This document shows positions 11,702-20,224 of a stretch of 64,000 bases of DNA, piece by piece. The translations under genes were made by a program, and so were the position numbers. Location of the stretch: NCBI GenBank assembly GCA_023954045.1, contig JAMLIR010000021.1, positions 1-64,000 on the forward strand, read 5' to 3'. Under the pieces are notes generated by a model. The model had not been told where the DNA came from, did no database searches, and saw only the letters and a list, made by a program, of their open reading frames with translations. This DNA is from Burkholderiaceae bacterium (GTDB lineage: Bacteria > Pseudomonadota > Gammaproteobacteria > Burkholderiales > Burkholderiaceae_E). How positions within the stretch are numbered: the first letter of the stretch is position 1; every line of letters begins with the position of its first letter.

Positions 11702-12678
11702 GCGCCGCGGGCGAGCCGCGCGCCGGCGCCGCGCCCGCCGCGCCGGCAGCGATCGTCGACGTCGCGGTCGGCGTCGTGATCCGCGCCGACGGCGCGGTGC
11801 TGTTCGGCCAGCGCCCTGCAGGCAAGCCCTATGCCGGCTGGTGGGAGTTCCCCGGCGGCAAGCTCGAGGCCGGCGAAACCGTCGAGCAGGCACTTTCGCG
11901 CGAGCTTCACGAGGAACTCGGCATCGAGGTGCACGAGTCCAGGCCGTGGGTCGTTCGCGAATACGTGTACCCGCACGCGCACGTGAGGCTTCATTTCCAG
12001 CGGATCGTCTCCTGGAGCGGCGACCCGCACGGACGCGAAGGGCAGTCGCTGGCGTGGCGGCAGCCGTCGGCGCTCGACCTCGCGCCGCTGCTGCCGGCCG
12101 CGATTCCGGTGATCGGCTGGCTGCGGCTGCCCGATCGGATCGGCATCAGTTGCGCACTCGAGCTCGGCGACGAGCGCTTCGTCGCGCGGCTCGAGCAGGC
12201 GCTTGCGACCGGCCTGCGGCTGGTTCAGTTGCGCGAGCCGGGGATGGACCCGGCGCGATTCGACGCGCTGTTCCGCCGGGTGCGCGAGCGCTGCCTGCGT
12301 CATGGGGCGCGCCTCGTCGTCAACAGCGGCCATCCGGTCTCCTATTGGCGCGCCTGCGACGGTGTGCATCTGAGAAGCGGGGATCTTCGCTCGTTCGTCT
12401 CGAGGCCGAGACTCCGGATCGTCGGCGCGTCCTGTCACGATGCAGCGGAACTCGCTCGAGCCGGAGAGCTCGGCGTCGATTTCGCGCTGCTCGGGCCGGT
12501 GCAGGCGACGCGTTCGCATCCGGGCTCGGCAACGCTCGGCTGGCCGGGCTTCGAAAAACTGGCGCGAACCTCGCGCGTGCCGGTCTTCGCGCTCGGGGGG
12601 CTCGACGAGGCCGACGCGACGCGCGCGTCGCGCGCCGGCGCCCACGGGTTGGCGATGATGCGCGCGATCTGGCGCTGA
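11698..12678 (+). CDS. Fused MutT-type Nudix hydrolase and ThiE/TenI-like protein
   Basis: 326 aa with two domains. Residues about 20-150 are a MutT-like Nudix hydrolase with a complete Nudix box (GKLEAGETVEQAL then RELHEELG, residues 54-75) and an N-terminal FGQRPAGKPYAGWWEFPGG, as expected of an 8-oxo-dGTP pyrophosphatase. Residues about 155-326 resemble thiamine-phosphate synthase/TenI (QLREPGMDP, GVDFALLGPVQATRSHPG, PVFALGGLD). This fusion is known in proteobacteria; the second domain's activity is unclear. It overlaps the ATPase gene by four bases, and a long alanine-rich lead (MSAAGEPRAGAAPAAPAA) precedes the fold. Confidence 0.9.
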   Translation: MSAAGEPRAGAAPAAPAAIVDVAVGVVIRADGAVLFGQRPAGKPYAGWWEFPGGKLEAGETVEQALSRELHEELGIEVHESRPWVVREYVYPHAHVRLHFQRIVSWSGDPHGREGQSLAWRQPSALDLAPLLPAAIPVIGWLRLPDRIGISCALELGDERFVARLEQALATGLRLVQLREPGMDPARFDALFRRVRERCLRHGARLVVNSGHPVSYWRACDGVHLRSGDLRSFVSRPRLRIVGASCHDAAELARAGELGVDFALLGPVQATRSHPGSATLGWPGFEKLARTSRVPVFALGGLDEADATRASRAGAHGLAMMRAIWR

Positions 12679-12688
12679 CCCGGCGCGC

Positions 12689-12916
12689 TCAGCCCGGGGG
12701 CGTCGCGCGCTCGGGCGCCGCGTCGCCCGATTCGCTCCAATCGTCGGCGCCGTCGCTGCGCGACTCGCCGGAGATCCGGTAGCGCTCGGCAGCCCAGGCA
12801 CCGAGGTCGACGGTCTTGCAGCGCTCCGAGCAGAACGGGCGCCAGCGGTTCGACGGCTCGAACGGCGCCTTCCGACCGCAAGTCGGGCAGTCGACCGAGA
12901 CGATTCGTGGCGTCAT
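12689..12916 (-). CDS. yacG: DNA gyrase inhibitor YacG (zinc-binding)
   Basis: 75-aa zinc protein. The four zinc-binding cysteines appear as CPTCGR near residue 10 and CSERCK near residue 29, followed by the YacG signature VDLGAWAAERYRI. In E. coli YacG binds GyrB and inhibits gyrase. The C-terminal third is acidic and disordered. It lies 16 bp after zapD on the same strand, the standard coaE-zapD-yacG order. Confidence 0.93.
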   Translation of the reverse strand: MTPRIVSVDCPTCGRKAPFEPSNRWRPFCSERCKTVDLGAWAAERYRISGESRSDGADDWSESGDAAPERATPPG

Positions 12917-12932
12917 CGCCGTGTCTGCATGC

Positions 12933-13688
12933 TCAGAGGTTGCAGAGCGTCAGCTCGAAATCGACGCTGCCCTCGAACGGCTTGGGGCGCATGTCGCCGC
13001 CCTGGCTGGTGAAGCGGATCCACAGCAGGTACTTGTTGGCGCTGATCTCGGGGATCGCGCCGGTGGCGGGATCGAGCCGGACCTGCACCATCTGGTAGCT
13101 CTTGCCGCCGAGCGGCTGCTGGTAGCTGCCCTGCTGTGCGGTCAGCGTGGAGTGCTGCGCGCTCTCGCGCAGCAGCTTGAGCACGATCGCCAGGCTGTCG
13201 TACAGGGGCTTGAACGGCGCGGCCCAGGCCGCGATGTCCCGCTGGCGCGCCTCGTGGTGGCGGTGCTGCCAGGCGTAGTACGAGGGCAGGTCGAACTCGC
13301 AGGCGCCGCCGGCGATGATCGTGCGGCTGCGGATGCTCATCAGCCACTCGTTGTCGCGCAGGTGCTGCCCGCTCTTGCCGGTGATCGAGCCGAGCTCGCG
13401 GGCCGCCTCGTCGATCTCCTCGAGGATCCGCTCGAGCGCCGTCATCGAGACTTCCGGATTGTTGCGGAACGCCATCAGCGCCTGGCGCTGCCGCTCGAGC
13501 TCCTGCAGCAGGTCCGACTTCAGGTCGGCGCGGGCCGCGACGTCGAGGATCTCGAACAGCGTGACGAGCGCCACGTGGTGATCGAGGGGGTGCTCCTTGG
13601 CCGCGAAGTACTCGAGGCGCTCGAACAGGTCTTCCAGCCGCAACAGGGTCCGGACGCGTTCGTTCAGCGGGTACTCGTACAGGATCAA
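12933..13688 (-). CDS. zapD: Cell division protein ZapD
   Basis: Cytoplasmic FtsZ-associated protein that bundles filaments at the Z-ring. I start it at TTG 13688, giving 251 aa and the family N-terminus (M)[25 protein letters not shown] sits 7 nt upstream. A longer frame reaches an ATG at 13895 but adds about 69 arginine-rich residues with no family match and would overlap coaE. Conserved blocks include [13 protein letters not shown] and the C-terminal [14 protein letters not shown]. The likely partner is the C-terminal peptide of FtsZ encoded at 3070-3102. Confidence 0.93.
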   Translation of the reverse strand: MILYEYPLNERVRTLLRLEDLFERLEYFAAKEHPLDHHVALVTLFEILDVAARADLKSDLLQELERQRQALMAFRNNPEVSMTALERILEEIDEAARELGSITGKSGQHLRDNEWLMSIRSRTIIAGGACEFDLPSYYAWQHRHHEARQRDIAAWAAPFKPLYDSLAIVLKLLRESAQHSTLTAQQGSYQQPLGGKSYQMVQVRLDPATGAIPEISANKYLLWIRFTSQGGDMRPKPFEGSVDFELTLCNL

Positions 13689-13839
13689 GGTACCGTCCTG
13701 GGCCACAGTGGGGAACGTGCGCGCGATCGTCGGACGATCCGCAGCGCGCGCGCGTCGCGCTCCCTGCGTGAAGACGCACGAATTCTGGCGCAAAGCCATT
13801 GTCTTGACAAACCGGAGTACGCGCGCGCCGCCATGCGCA

Positions 13840-14499
13840 TCAGCCGCCGCGCAGGTAGCGGCGATGCAGCGCCTCGACCTGCGCGTCCAGCGCATCGGGG
13901 GGCCCGCCGTTGTCGATCACGTCGTCGGCCGCCGCGAGGCGCTGCGCGCGGCTCGCCTGCGCCGCGAGGATCGTCTCGACGCGCGCGCGGCTCAGCCCGC
14001 TGCGACGCATGACGCGCTCGACCTGCACCTCGACCGGACAATCGACGACGAGAATGCGATCGACGCCGCCGGCGCGGTCACCGGACTCGACCAGCAACGG
14101 CACGACCAGCAGCGCGTACGGCCCCTCGGCGACGTCGAGGCGACGCCGCGACTCGGCGCGGATCATCGGGTGAAGGATTGCCTCGAGCCGGCGCCGCGCC
14201 CCGGGATCTGCGAATGCCCGCTCGCGCATCGCGTCCCGGTCGAGCGCGCCGTCGGCACGGATCGCCGCGTCGCCGAACTCGGCGCGGATTGCAGCGATCG
14301 CGGCGCCGCCCGGGGCGGTGAGCTCGTGCGCGATCGCATCGGTGTCGACGACCGCGGCGCCGCGCGCGGCGAACAGGTCGGCGACCGTGCTCTTGCCGCT
14401 GCCGATCCCTCCGGTCAGCCCGACGAGCAGGCGGCGGCCCGCGACCGCGGAACCGGCGGACGATGCGGAACCGGGGGACGAACCGGGGTCGGCGATCAT
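13840..14499 (-). CDS. coaE: Dephospho-CoA kinase
   Basis: Phosphorylates dephospho-CoA, the last step of coenzyme A synthesis. 219 aa. The P-loop [12 protein letters not shown] follows a 24-residue variable lead, and the DTD motif ([12 protein letters not shown]) and HPMIRAE follow, as in the family. The LID region [19 protein letters not shown] is intact. It overlaps nothing and lies between pilD and zapD on the same strand. The alternative start within the variable lead (MIADPGSS...) cannot be excluded. Confidence 0.94.
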   Translation of the reverse strand: MIADPGSSPGSASSAGSAVAGRRLLVGLTGGIGSGKSTVADLFAARGAAVVDTDAIAHELTAPGGAAIAAIRAEFGDAAIRADGALDRDAMRERAFADPGARRRLEAILHPMIRAESRRRLDVAEGPYALLVVPLLVESGDRAGGVDRILVVDCPVEVQVERVMRRSGLSRARVETILAAQASRAQRLAAADDVIDNGGPPDALDAQVEALHRRYLRGG

Positions 14500-14555
14500 C
14501 GGTCGAGTCTAACAGCGCGCCCGCGCACGGCCCGGGGCGGCGGTCCGCGCAGCGG

Positions 14556-15407
14556 TCAGCCGATGCCGAACAGGCTGCCCAGCGGCTCGCGGAAGTACAG
14601 CGCGAGCAGCCCGGCGCCGGCGAGGTACGGGCCGAACGGAATCGGCACCTCGCGCCCGCGCCCCGCCCCGATGATCAGTGCGATGCCGACCGCCGCGCCG
14701 ACGACCGAGGCCAGCAGGATCACGGCCGGCAACGCGGTCCAGCCGAACCACGCGCCGAGCGCCGCCAGCAGCTTGAAGTCGCCGTAGCCCATGCCCTCCT
14801 TGCCGGTGGCGAGCCTGAACAGCCAGTAGATCGACCACAGGCCCAGGTAGCCGGCCATCGCGCCGACGACCGCGGCGGGCAGCGGCGCGAACACGCCCCA
14901 CAGGTTGAACAGCAGACCCAGCCACAGCAGCGGCAGGGTCATGTTGTCGGGCAGCAGGTGCGTGTCGAAGTCGATGAAGGTCAGCGCGATCAGGAACGCG
15001 GTGAGCACGACCGCGCCGACCCCTTCCGCAGTGGCGCCGAAGCGCCAGATCGCCACCGCGCTCAGCACCGCCGTCGAGAGCTCGACGATCGGGTAGCGCG
15101 CCGGGATCGCGAGGCCGCAGGCGGTGCACTTGCCGCGTTGCAGGAGCCAGCTCACCACCGGGATGTTCTCGAGCGCGCCGATCCGGTGGCCGCAGGCCGG
15201 GCAGTGCGATTGCGGCACCACCAGGTTGTAGCGCTCCGCGGCGGGCGCCTCCTCGCCGCGCAGCTCCGCCGCCTCCGCGGCCCAGGCGCGCTCGAGCATC
15301 CTGGGCACGCGGTGGATCACGACGTTCAGGAAGCTGCCGAGCAACAGGCCCAGGAAGGCGGCGACGGCGACTGCGAGCGGCGCCGAGTCCTGAAGGCTTG
15401 CGATCAT
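14556..15407 (-). CDS. pilD: Type IV prepilin peptidase / N-methyltransferase PilD
   Basis: 283-aa polytopic inner-membrane aspartyl protease that cleaves and N-methylates type IV prepilins. The N-terminal FLGLLLGSFLNVVIHRVP, the cytoplasmic zinc loop with two CxxC pairs (CPACGHR and CTACGL), and the two catalytic aspartate motifs (FIDFDTHLLPD and GMGYGDFKLLAALGAW) are all present. Multiple hydrophobic helices follow. It is the third gene of the pilB-pilC-pilD operon, 22 bp after pilC. Confidence 0.95.
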   Translation of the reverse strand: MIASLQDSAPLAVAVAAFLGLLLGSFLNVVIHRVPRMLERAWAAEAAELRGEEAPAAERYNLVVPQSHCPACGHRIGALENIPVVSWLLQRGKCTACGLAIPARYPIVELSTAVLSAVAIWRFGATAEGVGAVVLTAFLIALTFIDFDTHLLPDNMTLPLLWLGLLFNLWGVFAPLPAAVVGAMAGYLGLWSIYWLFRLATGKEGMGYGDFKLLAALGAWFGWTALPAVILLASVVGAAVGIALIIGAGRGREVPIPFGPYLAGAGLLALYFREPLGSLFGIG

Positions 15408-15429
15408 GCCGCGAGCTTAGCACCGCCGG

Positions 15430-16674
15430 CTATACGACCTGGCCCAGCTTGAAGATCGGCAGGTACATCGCGATCACCAGGCCGCCGATCAGCGTCCCGA
15501 GCACGACCATGATCATCGGCTCGATCAGGCTCGACAGGCTTTCGACCGCGTCGTCGACCTCGCGCTCGTAGATGTCGGCGGCCTTGGACAGCATCGAGTC
15601 GAGCGAGCCCGACTCCTCGCCGATCGCCGACATCTGCAGCACCATGTTCGGGAACACCTGCGAGTTCTGCATCGACACCGTGAGGCTGGTGCCGGTGGAG
15701 ACTTCCTGCTGGATGCGCCTGGTCGCCACCAGGTAGACGTGGTTGCCCGATGCGCCGCCGACCGAGTCGAGCGCCTCGACCAGCGGCACGCCGGCCGCGA
15801 ACATCGTCGACAGCGTGCGCAGCCAGCGGGCGATGGTCGCCTTCTCGACGACCGGGCCGAACACCGGCATCTTCAGCAGCAGCCGGTCCACCGCCATCTG
15901 GACCTTCGGCGAGCGCCGCCACGCCTGCAGCAGGAAGTACATGGCGCCGCCGATCGCGCCGAAGATCAGGTACCAGTACTGGACGAAATAGTCCGACAGC
16001 GCGATCACCATCAGGGTCGGCGCGGGCAGGTCGGCGCCGAAGCTCGTGAACACCTCCTTGAAGGCCGGCACGACGAACAGCATGATGACCGCGACCACGA
16101 TGAACGCCACGATCAGCACCGCGACCGGGTAGAACAGCGCGGACTTGATCTTGCCCTTGATCGCCAGCATCTTCTCCTTGTAAGTCGCCAGCCGGTCGAG
16201 CAGGTCGTCCAGGATGCCGGCCTGCTCGCCAGCGCCCACAAGGTTGCAGAACAGCGAGTCGAAGTACAGCGGGTACTTGCGGAACGCCTGCGACAACGAG
16301 GTGCCGGTCTCGACGTCGCCGCGGATGTCGGTGAACAGCTTCGACACCGAAGCGTTGTTCGTGCCCCGCGCGACGATGTCGAACGACTGCAGCAGCGGCA
16401 CCCCGGCCTTCATCATCGTCGCCAGCTGGCGCGTGAACAGCGTGATGTCCTTCTCGCCGATCCGGCGGCCCTTCCTGTAGCGACGCTTGGTCACCTTGGT
16501 GACGGCGATTCCCTGGCGGCGCAGCGAGGTCTGGACGATCGCCGGGCCGCTGGCGCGCATCTCGCCGCGCACCACCTTGCCGGTGCGATCGCGCCCCTCC
16601 CACGTGAAGGTGTGCTCCTTGGGCGCCGCGGCGCGGGTCGCGGGCAGAGCCCGGGTGGTAGCGGTCGTAGCCAT
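15430..16674 (-). CDS. pilC: Type IV pilus inner-membrane platform protein PilC
   Basis: 414-aa GspF/PilC platform protein that couples the PilB motor to pilin polymerisation. Two GspF domains are visible, each with the pattern FxRQLATMMKAGVPLLQSF and WLRTLSTMFAAGVPLVEAL, plus three long hydrophobic segments. I choose the ATG at 16674 (MATTATTRALPATRAA), which has GAAGGG about 10 nt upstream; an in-frame ATG at 16740 would overlap the end of pilB. Position directly after pilB supports the assignment. Confidence 0.94.
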   Translation of the reverse strand: MATTATTRALPATRAAAPKEHTFTWEGRDRTGKVVRGEMRASGPAIVQTSLRRQGIAVTKVTKRRYRKGRRIGEKDITLFTRQLATMMKAGVPLLQSFDIVARGTNNASVSKLFTDIRGDVETGTSLSQAFRKYPLYFDSLFCNLVGAGEQAGILDDLLDRLATYKEKMLAIKGKIKSALFYPVAVLIVAFIVVAVIMLFVVPAFKEVFTSFGADLPAPTLMVIALSDYFVQYWYLIFGAIGGAMYFLLQAWRRSPKVQMAVDRLLLKMPVFGPVVEKATIARWLRTLSTMFAAGVPLVEALDSVGGASGNHVYLVATRRIQQEVSTGTSLTVSMQNSQVFPNMVLQMSAIGEESGSLDSMLSKAADIYEREVDDAVESLSSLIEPMIMVVLGTLIGGLVIAMYLPIFKLGQVV

Positions 16675-16720
16675 CTGTGTCTGCCCTTCGATGTCGCTGG
16701 ATGCCCCGGTCCGGCGCCGG

Positions 16721-18445
16721 TCATTCGTTGGTGACGCCAAGCACCTCTTCGATGCTGGTCATGCCCTGCATCACCTTCATCAGGCCCGACCGGCGCAGGT
16801 CGCGCACGCCCTCGATCTGGGCCTGCCTGGCGATCTGCAGCGCATTGCCGCCCGCGAGGATGATCTTCTGCGTCTCTTCGGAGATCGGCATCACCTGGTA
16901 GATGCCGACCCGTCCCTTGTAGCCCGAGCCGCCGCAGCGCTCGCAGCCGGCGGCCTTGTAGGGCACCCAGGAACCGTCCAGGTCCGACTCGGCGAAACCC
17001 ACCTTCAGCAGCGCCGCCTCGTCGAGCTCGAGCGGCTGCTTGCAGCCGCACAGGCGACGCGCCAGCCGCTGCGCGGTGATCAGGATCACCGAGGACGCGA
17101 TGTTGAAAGGCGCGACGCCCATGTTCGCGAGCCGGGTCAGCGTGGTCGGCGCGTCGTTGGTGTGCAGCGTCGAGAGCACCATGTGGCCGGTCTGCGCGGC
17201 CTTGATCGCGATGTCGGCGGTCTCCAGGTCGCGGATCTCGCCGACCATGATCACGTCCGGATCCTGCCGCAGGAACGACCTCAGCGCCGCCGCGAACGTC
17301 AGGCCGGCCTTGTCGTTGACGTTGACCTGGTTGACCCCGGGCAGGTTGATCTCGGCAGGATCCTCGGCGGTCGAGATGTTGACGCCGGGCTGGTTCAGGA
17401 TGTTCAGGCAGGTGTACAGCGACACCGTCTTGCCGGAGCCGGTCGGGCCGGTGACGAGGATCATCCCGTAGGGGCGACGGATCGCGTCGAGCAGCAGCTG
17501 CTTCTGGTCGGGCTCGTAGCCGAGCGCGTCGATGCCGAGCCGGGCCGAGGACGGATCGAGGATCCGCATCACGATCTTCTCGCCGAACAGCGTCGGCAGC
17601 GTCGAGACGCGGAAGTCGATCGCGCGCTGGCTCGACAGCACGATCTTCATGCGGCCGTCCTGCGGCACCCGCTTCTCGGAGATGTCCAGCCGGGAGATCA
17701 CCTTGATCCTGGAGGCGAGCTTGTCCTTGATCGCCAGCGGCGGCTGGGCGATCTCGCGCAGCTCGCCGTCGACGCGGAAGCGGATCCGGTAGAACTTCTC
17801 GTAGGGCTCGAAGTGCACGTCCGACGCGCCGGACTGGATCGCGTCGATCAGGATCTTCTGAAGGAACCGGACGACCGGCGCGTCGTCGACCTCGCTGGTG
17901 TCGGCCTGCGACGACGGCTCGTCGGACGTGACGTCGAGGTCGAGCGAGTCGTCGACCAGGTCGCTCAGCTTCTCGGCGGCGGTCTGCCCGAGCTTGTCGA
18001 CCAGCCGGATCAGCTTGTCGTGCTCGACGACGATCGCGTCGACGTTGGCCTGCGCCGAAAAGCGGATCCGGTCGAGAAGCTTCAGGTCGGTCGGGTCGGA
18101 CACCGCCAGCGACAGCCTTCCGCCGCGCTTGCCCAGCGCGACCACGCGCACCTCGGTGGCGAGCTTGCGGTCCAGCGCGTCGTGCGGCAGGCTCGTGACG
18201 TCGACCGCCGAGAGATCGAGCAGCGGGTGGCCGAACACTTCGGCCGCGAATTTCGCGAGCTGGCGCGCCGGCATGTGGCCGCCGCCGATCAGCTCGTCGA
18301 TGAACGCGATGCCGCCCGCGTCGGCCTTGCGCTGGATCGCCGTCGCCTGGTCCAGCCGCAGCATCTGGTGCTGGACCAGCGCGCGACCGAGGCCGGCCAG
18401 CGATGTCGGTTCGCCCGTGCGGGGCGCTGCGGTTGCTGCTGCCAT
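16721..18445 (-). CDS. pilB: Type IV pilus assembly ATPase PilB
   Basis: 574-aa hexameric ATPase that powers pilus extension at the cytoplasmic face. An N-terminal MshEN/T2SSE_N domain (LAKFAAEVFGHPLLDLSAVD) is followed by the GspE core: Walker A GPTGSGKT with Lys339, Asp box VGEIRDLETADIA, His box STLHTNDAPTTL, and a zinc tetracysteine (LCGCK and CERCGGSGYKG). The ATG at 18445 gives MAAATAAPRTGEP and follows AGGCAGG. Its leader and first 128 codons are duplicated in truncated form at 19663-20216, with 120 of 128 residues identical. Confidence 0.95.
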   Translation of the reverse strand: MAAATAAPRTGEPTSLAGLGRALVQHQMLRLDQATAIQRKADAGGIAFIDELIGGGHMPARQLAKFAAEVFGHPLLDLSAVDVTSLPHDALDRKLATEVRVVALGKRGGRLSLAVSDPTDLKLLDRIRFSAQANVDAIVVEHDKLIRLVDKLGQTAAEKLSDLVDDSLDLDVTSDEPSSQADTSEVDDAPVVRFLQKILIDAIQSGASDVHFEPYEKFYRIRFRVDGELREIAQPPLAIKDKLASRIKVISRLDISEKRVPQDGRMKIVLSSQRAIDFRVSTLPTLFGEKIVMRILDPSSARLGIDALGYEPDQKQLLLDAIRRPYGMILVTGPTGSGKTVSLYTCLNILNQPGVNISTAEDPAEINLPGVNQVNVNDKAGLTFAAALRSFLRQDPDVIMVGEIRDLETADIAIKAAQTGHMVLSTLHTNDAPTTLTRLANMGVAPFNIASSVILITAQRLARRLCGCKQPLELDEAALLKVGFAESDLDGSWVPYKAAGCERCGGSGYKGRVGIYQVMPISEETQKIILAGGNALQIARQAQIEGVRDLRRSGLMKVMQGMTSIEEVLGVTNE

Positions 18446-18613
18446 GGAACCTGCCTGGTGTCTGCTTCTTCTGGGTATCGGGATTGCCGGGACGTCTTCC
18501 GCGCAATGATGCCCCCCTCGATACGGCGCGCGCGACGGCTGCGTCGGGGCCAAGGGACGAGCGGCGGGACTGCCTCCGACGAACGGCGGCGGCAGTGGCG
18601 CCTCGATGAGACG
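18062..18613 (-). repeat. Direct repeat copy 1: pilB leader and 5' coding end
   Basis: This 552-bp segment is matched by 19663-20216. The coding parts align without gaps (constant offset 1601) and the leaders with a 2-nt indel (offset 1603). Copy 1 is the intact pilB. The two copies are in the same orientation, 1.6 kb apart, and so could recombine and remove the transposase relic. Confidence 0.9.
18491..18522 (-). promoter_or_regulatory. Candidate pilB promoter (sigma-54-like element)
   Basis: On the minus strand this reads ATCGAGGGGGGCATCATTGCGCGGAAG, where GG and GC are separated by exactly 10 nt as in -24/-12 promoters, although the -24 half matches the TGGCAC consensus poorly. It is the longest identical run (27 nt) shared with the leader of the truncated second copy (20099-20125), in a leader that otherwise diverges, so it is probably functional. 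The start of transcription would fall about 45 nt before the pilB ATG. Confidence 0.3.
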
Positions 18614-18942
18614 CCCTGCGGTCCGGGCCTGCGCGCGCGGGCCCGGCGCCGAATGCGGCGGCGACGGGGCCCTCGTATGGTCGCAATCGTCAAGAGTAGT
18701 CAGGTTCTGGGTTTGCAGATCGATAGGGTGATGCGACTCGGACGATGCAGCGACGATGAATCAGACTCGTATGCGTGGGTTGGGTACCACATTTCACGGA
18801 TTCGTCGTGTGGGCTGCCTCGGTCTAGAGCCGCGGGTCAGTCCTTTCGGAGTGCCGCTATAGGGCCGGCGAGGGTTTCCACGATCGTGGTCCGGATCGCA
18901 TCGCCGCATCGATCTGCATGGTTCATGCCGTGTTCTCCTGTG
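18614..18942. other. Non-coding stretch between pilB leader and IS110 relic
   Basis: No gene is recognised in these 329 bp. The base composition between about 18675 and 18800 is visibly less G+C-rich than the surroundings, and short frames on both strands have no family-like features. It may hold the end of the IS110 element or the residue of the 3' part of the second pilB copy; no inverted terminal repeats are visible, as expected for IS110-type elements. Confidence 0.4.
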
Positions 18943-19662
18943 TCACCGGGGTTGGGCGCAGTTGGCTTGCGCGATTGCCCAGACGAAGCCGGCGAGTTCG
19001 CGCGCCACCGCCACGCACACCTTGTTGTGGTGTACGCCCCTGCCGTTCAATCGTGCGTAGCGCCCGCTCAGCCGCAGCTGTGCCTTCCAGGCGATGGACT
19101 TGATCGGTTCGGCCAGTGTCTCCTGGCGCGCCTGCGCGGCCCGCCCGATGCGCGGGGTGAACCGATAGTTCCACGCCGCCTCGGTGAGCAATCGTCGTGC
19201 GTGCGCGTTGCCGGTCTTGGTGATCGAGCCCTTGCGCACACGATCCCCGCTGGAGTGCTCCGAGGGCACCAGCTCAGGTAGGCCATCAGCTTGCGCGGAT
19301 GGTCGAAACGTGCGATGTCCCCGATCTCGGCCACCAGCCCGATTGCCGAGACCACGTCGATGCCGCGCAGCGCCTGTAACGCCTGCACCACCGACTCGAA
19401 TCGCCAGCCCGATACCGAGGCGGTCAGCGCCGTGGTCAGCCGCTGCAGACGCTGGTCGGCCGCCTGCACCGCGAGGTGGTACTCGGTGAACGCCACCTGG
19501 CTGCTGGGATCGCTGAAGTTCAATTCCCCCAGCCAGCGGTAGAACGACTTGGTCCATGCCGTCTTGGCCCCGTAGCGGATCTCGTGGCGCAGCAGAAACG
19601 CCTTGAGCTGGTGACGGGCCTGCGTGCGCGAGTCACCGCATCCTCGCGCGCCCGCGACGGTC
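18943..19662 (-). pseudogene. IS110-family transposase, truncated and frameshifted
   Basis: The C-terminal catalytic (Transposase_20) half is readable in pieces: REDAVTRAR then, after a shift near 19620, HQLKAFLLRHEIRYGAKTAW through LQALRGIDVVSAIGLVAEIGD and RFDHPRKLMAYL; after a second shift near 19275, LVPSEHSSGDRVRKGSITKT, NAHARRLLTEAAWNYRF and ARELAGFVWAIA. The stop is at 18943. The N-terminal DEDD domain is missing: at 19662/19663 the reading jumps straight into the truncated pilB copy. The second shift is explained by one missing base in CTGAGCTGGTGCCC. It cannot make an active transposase. Confidence 0.9.
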
Positions 19663-20046
19663 GCGGATCCGGTCGAGCAGCTTCAGGTCGGTCGGGTCCG
19701 ACACCGCCAGCGACAGTCGTCCGCCGCGCTTGCCCAGCGCCACGACGCGCACCTCGGTGGCGAGCTTGCGGTCGAGCGCGTCGAGCGGGAGGGTCGTGAC
19801 GTCGATCGCCGACAGGTCCAGCAGCGGATGGCCGAAGACCTCCGCGGCGAACTTCGCGAGCTGGCGCGCCTGCATGTGGCCGCCGCCGATGAGCTCGTCG
19901 ATGAACGCGATCCCGCCGGCGTCGGCCTTGCGCTGGATGGTCGTTGCCAGGTCCAGACGCAGCATCTGGTGCTGGACCAGCGCGCGGCCGAGCCCGGCCA
20001 AAGATGTCGATTCGCCCGTGCGGGGCGCTGCGGTAGCGACTGCCAT
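19663..20046 (-). pseudogene. Truncated second copy of pilB (5' part only)
   Basis: From an ATG at 20046 this encodes 128 residues (MAVATAAPRTGESTSL to DLKLLDRIR) of a PilB/GspE N-terminal domain, 120 of them identical to pilB. Homology ends abruptly at 19663, where the frame runs into IS110 sequence and stops a few codons later (DRRGRARMR). The ATPase domain is gone. The amino-acid changes are mild (A3V, P13S, Q33L, A36T, P59Q, V81I, S85T, H88L), so the copy was probably under selection until the deletion. A short N-domain protein could still be made from the conserved leader. Confidence 0.9.
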
Positions 20047-20216
20047 GGAGCCTGCCTGGTGCCTGGTTTCTTCTGGGTCTTGAGGGGTTGCGGGACGCCT
20101 TCCGCGCAATGATGCCCCCCTCGATCGTGCGGGGGCGACGGCCGGATCGGGGGCACAGGACGAGCGGCGGCACTGCCGCCGACGAACGGCGGCGACCATG
20201 GGGCGACGATGAGACG
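19663..20216 (-). repeat. Direct repeat copy 2: pilB leader and 5' coding end
   Basis: Partner of 18062-18613. This copy lies immediately downstream of the CorC/HlyC gene stop (20225), so it may occupy the older pilB position. It includes the 27-nt conserved leader block at 20099-20125. Confidence 0.9.
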
Positions 20217-20224
20217 ATTCGCCC

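Noticed and set aside
16487-18862. 791-aa plus-strand frame opposite pilB
   Set aside because: Shadow of pilB, recognisable as its complement.
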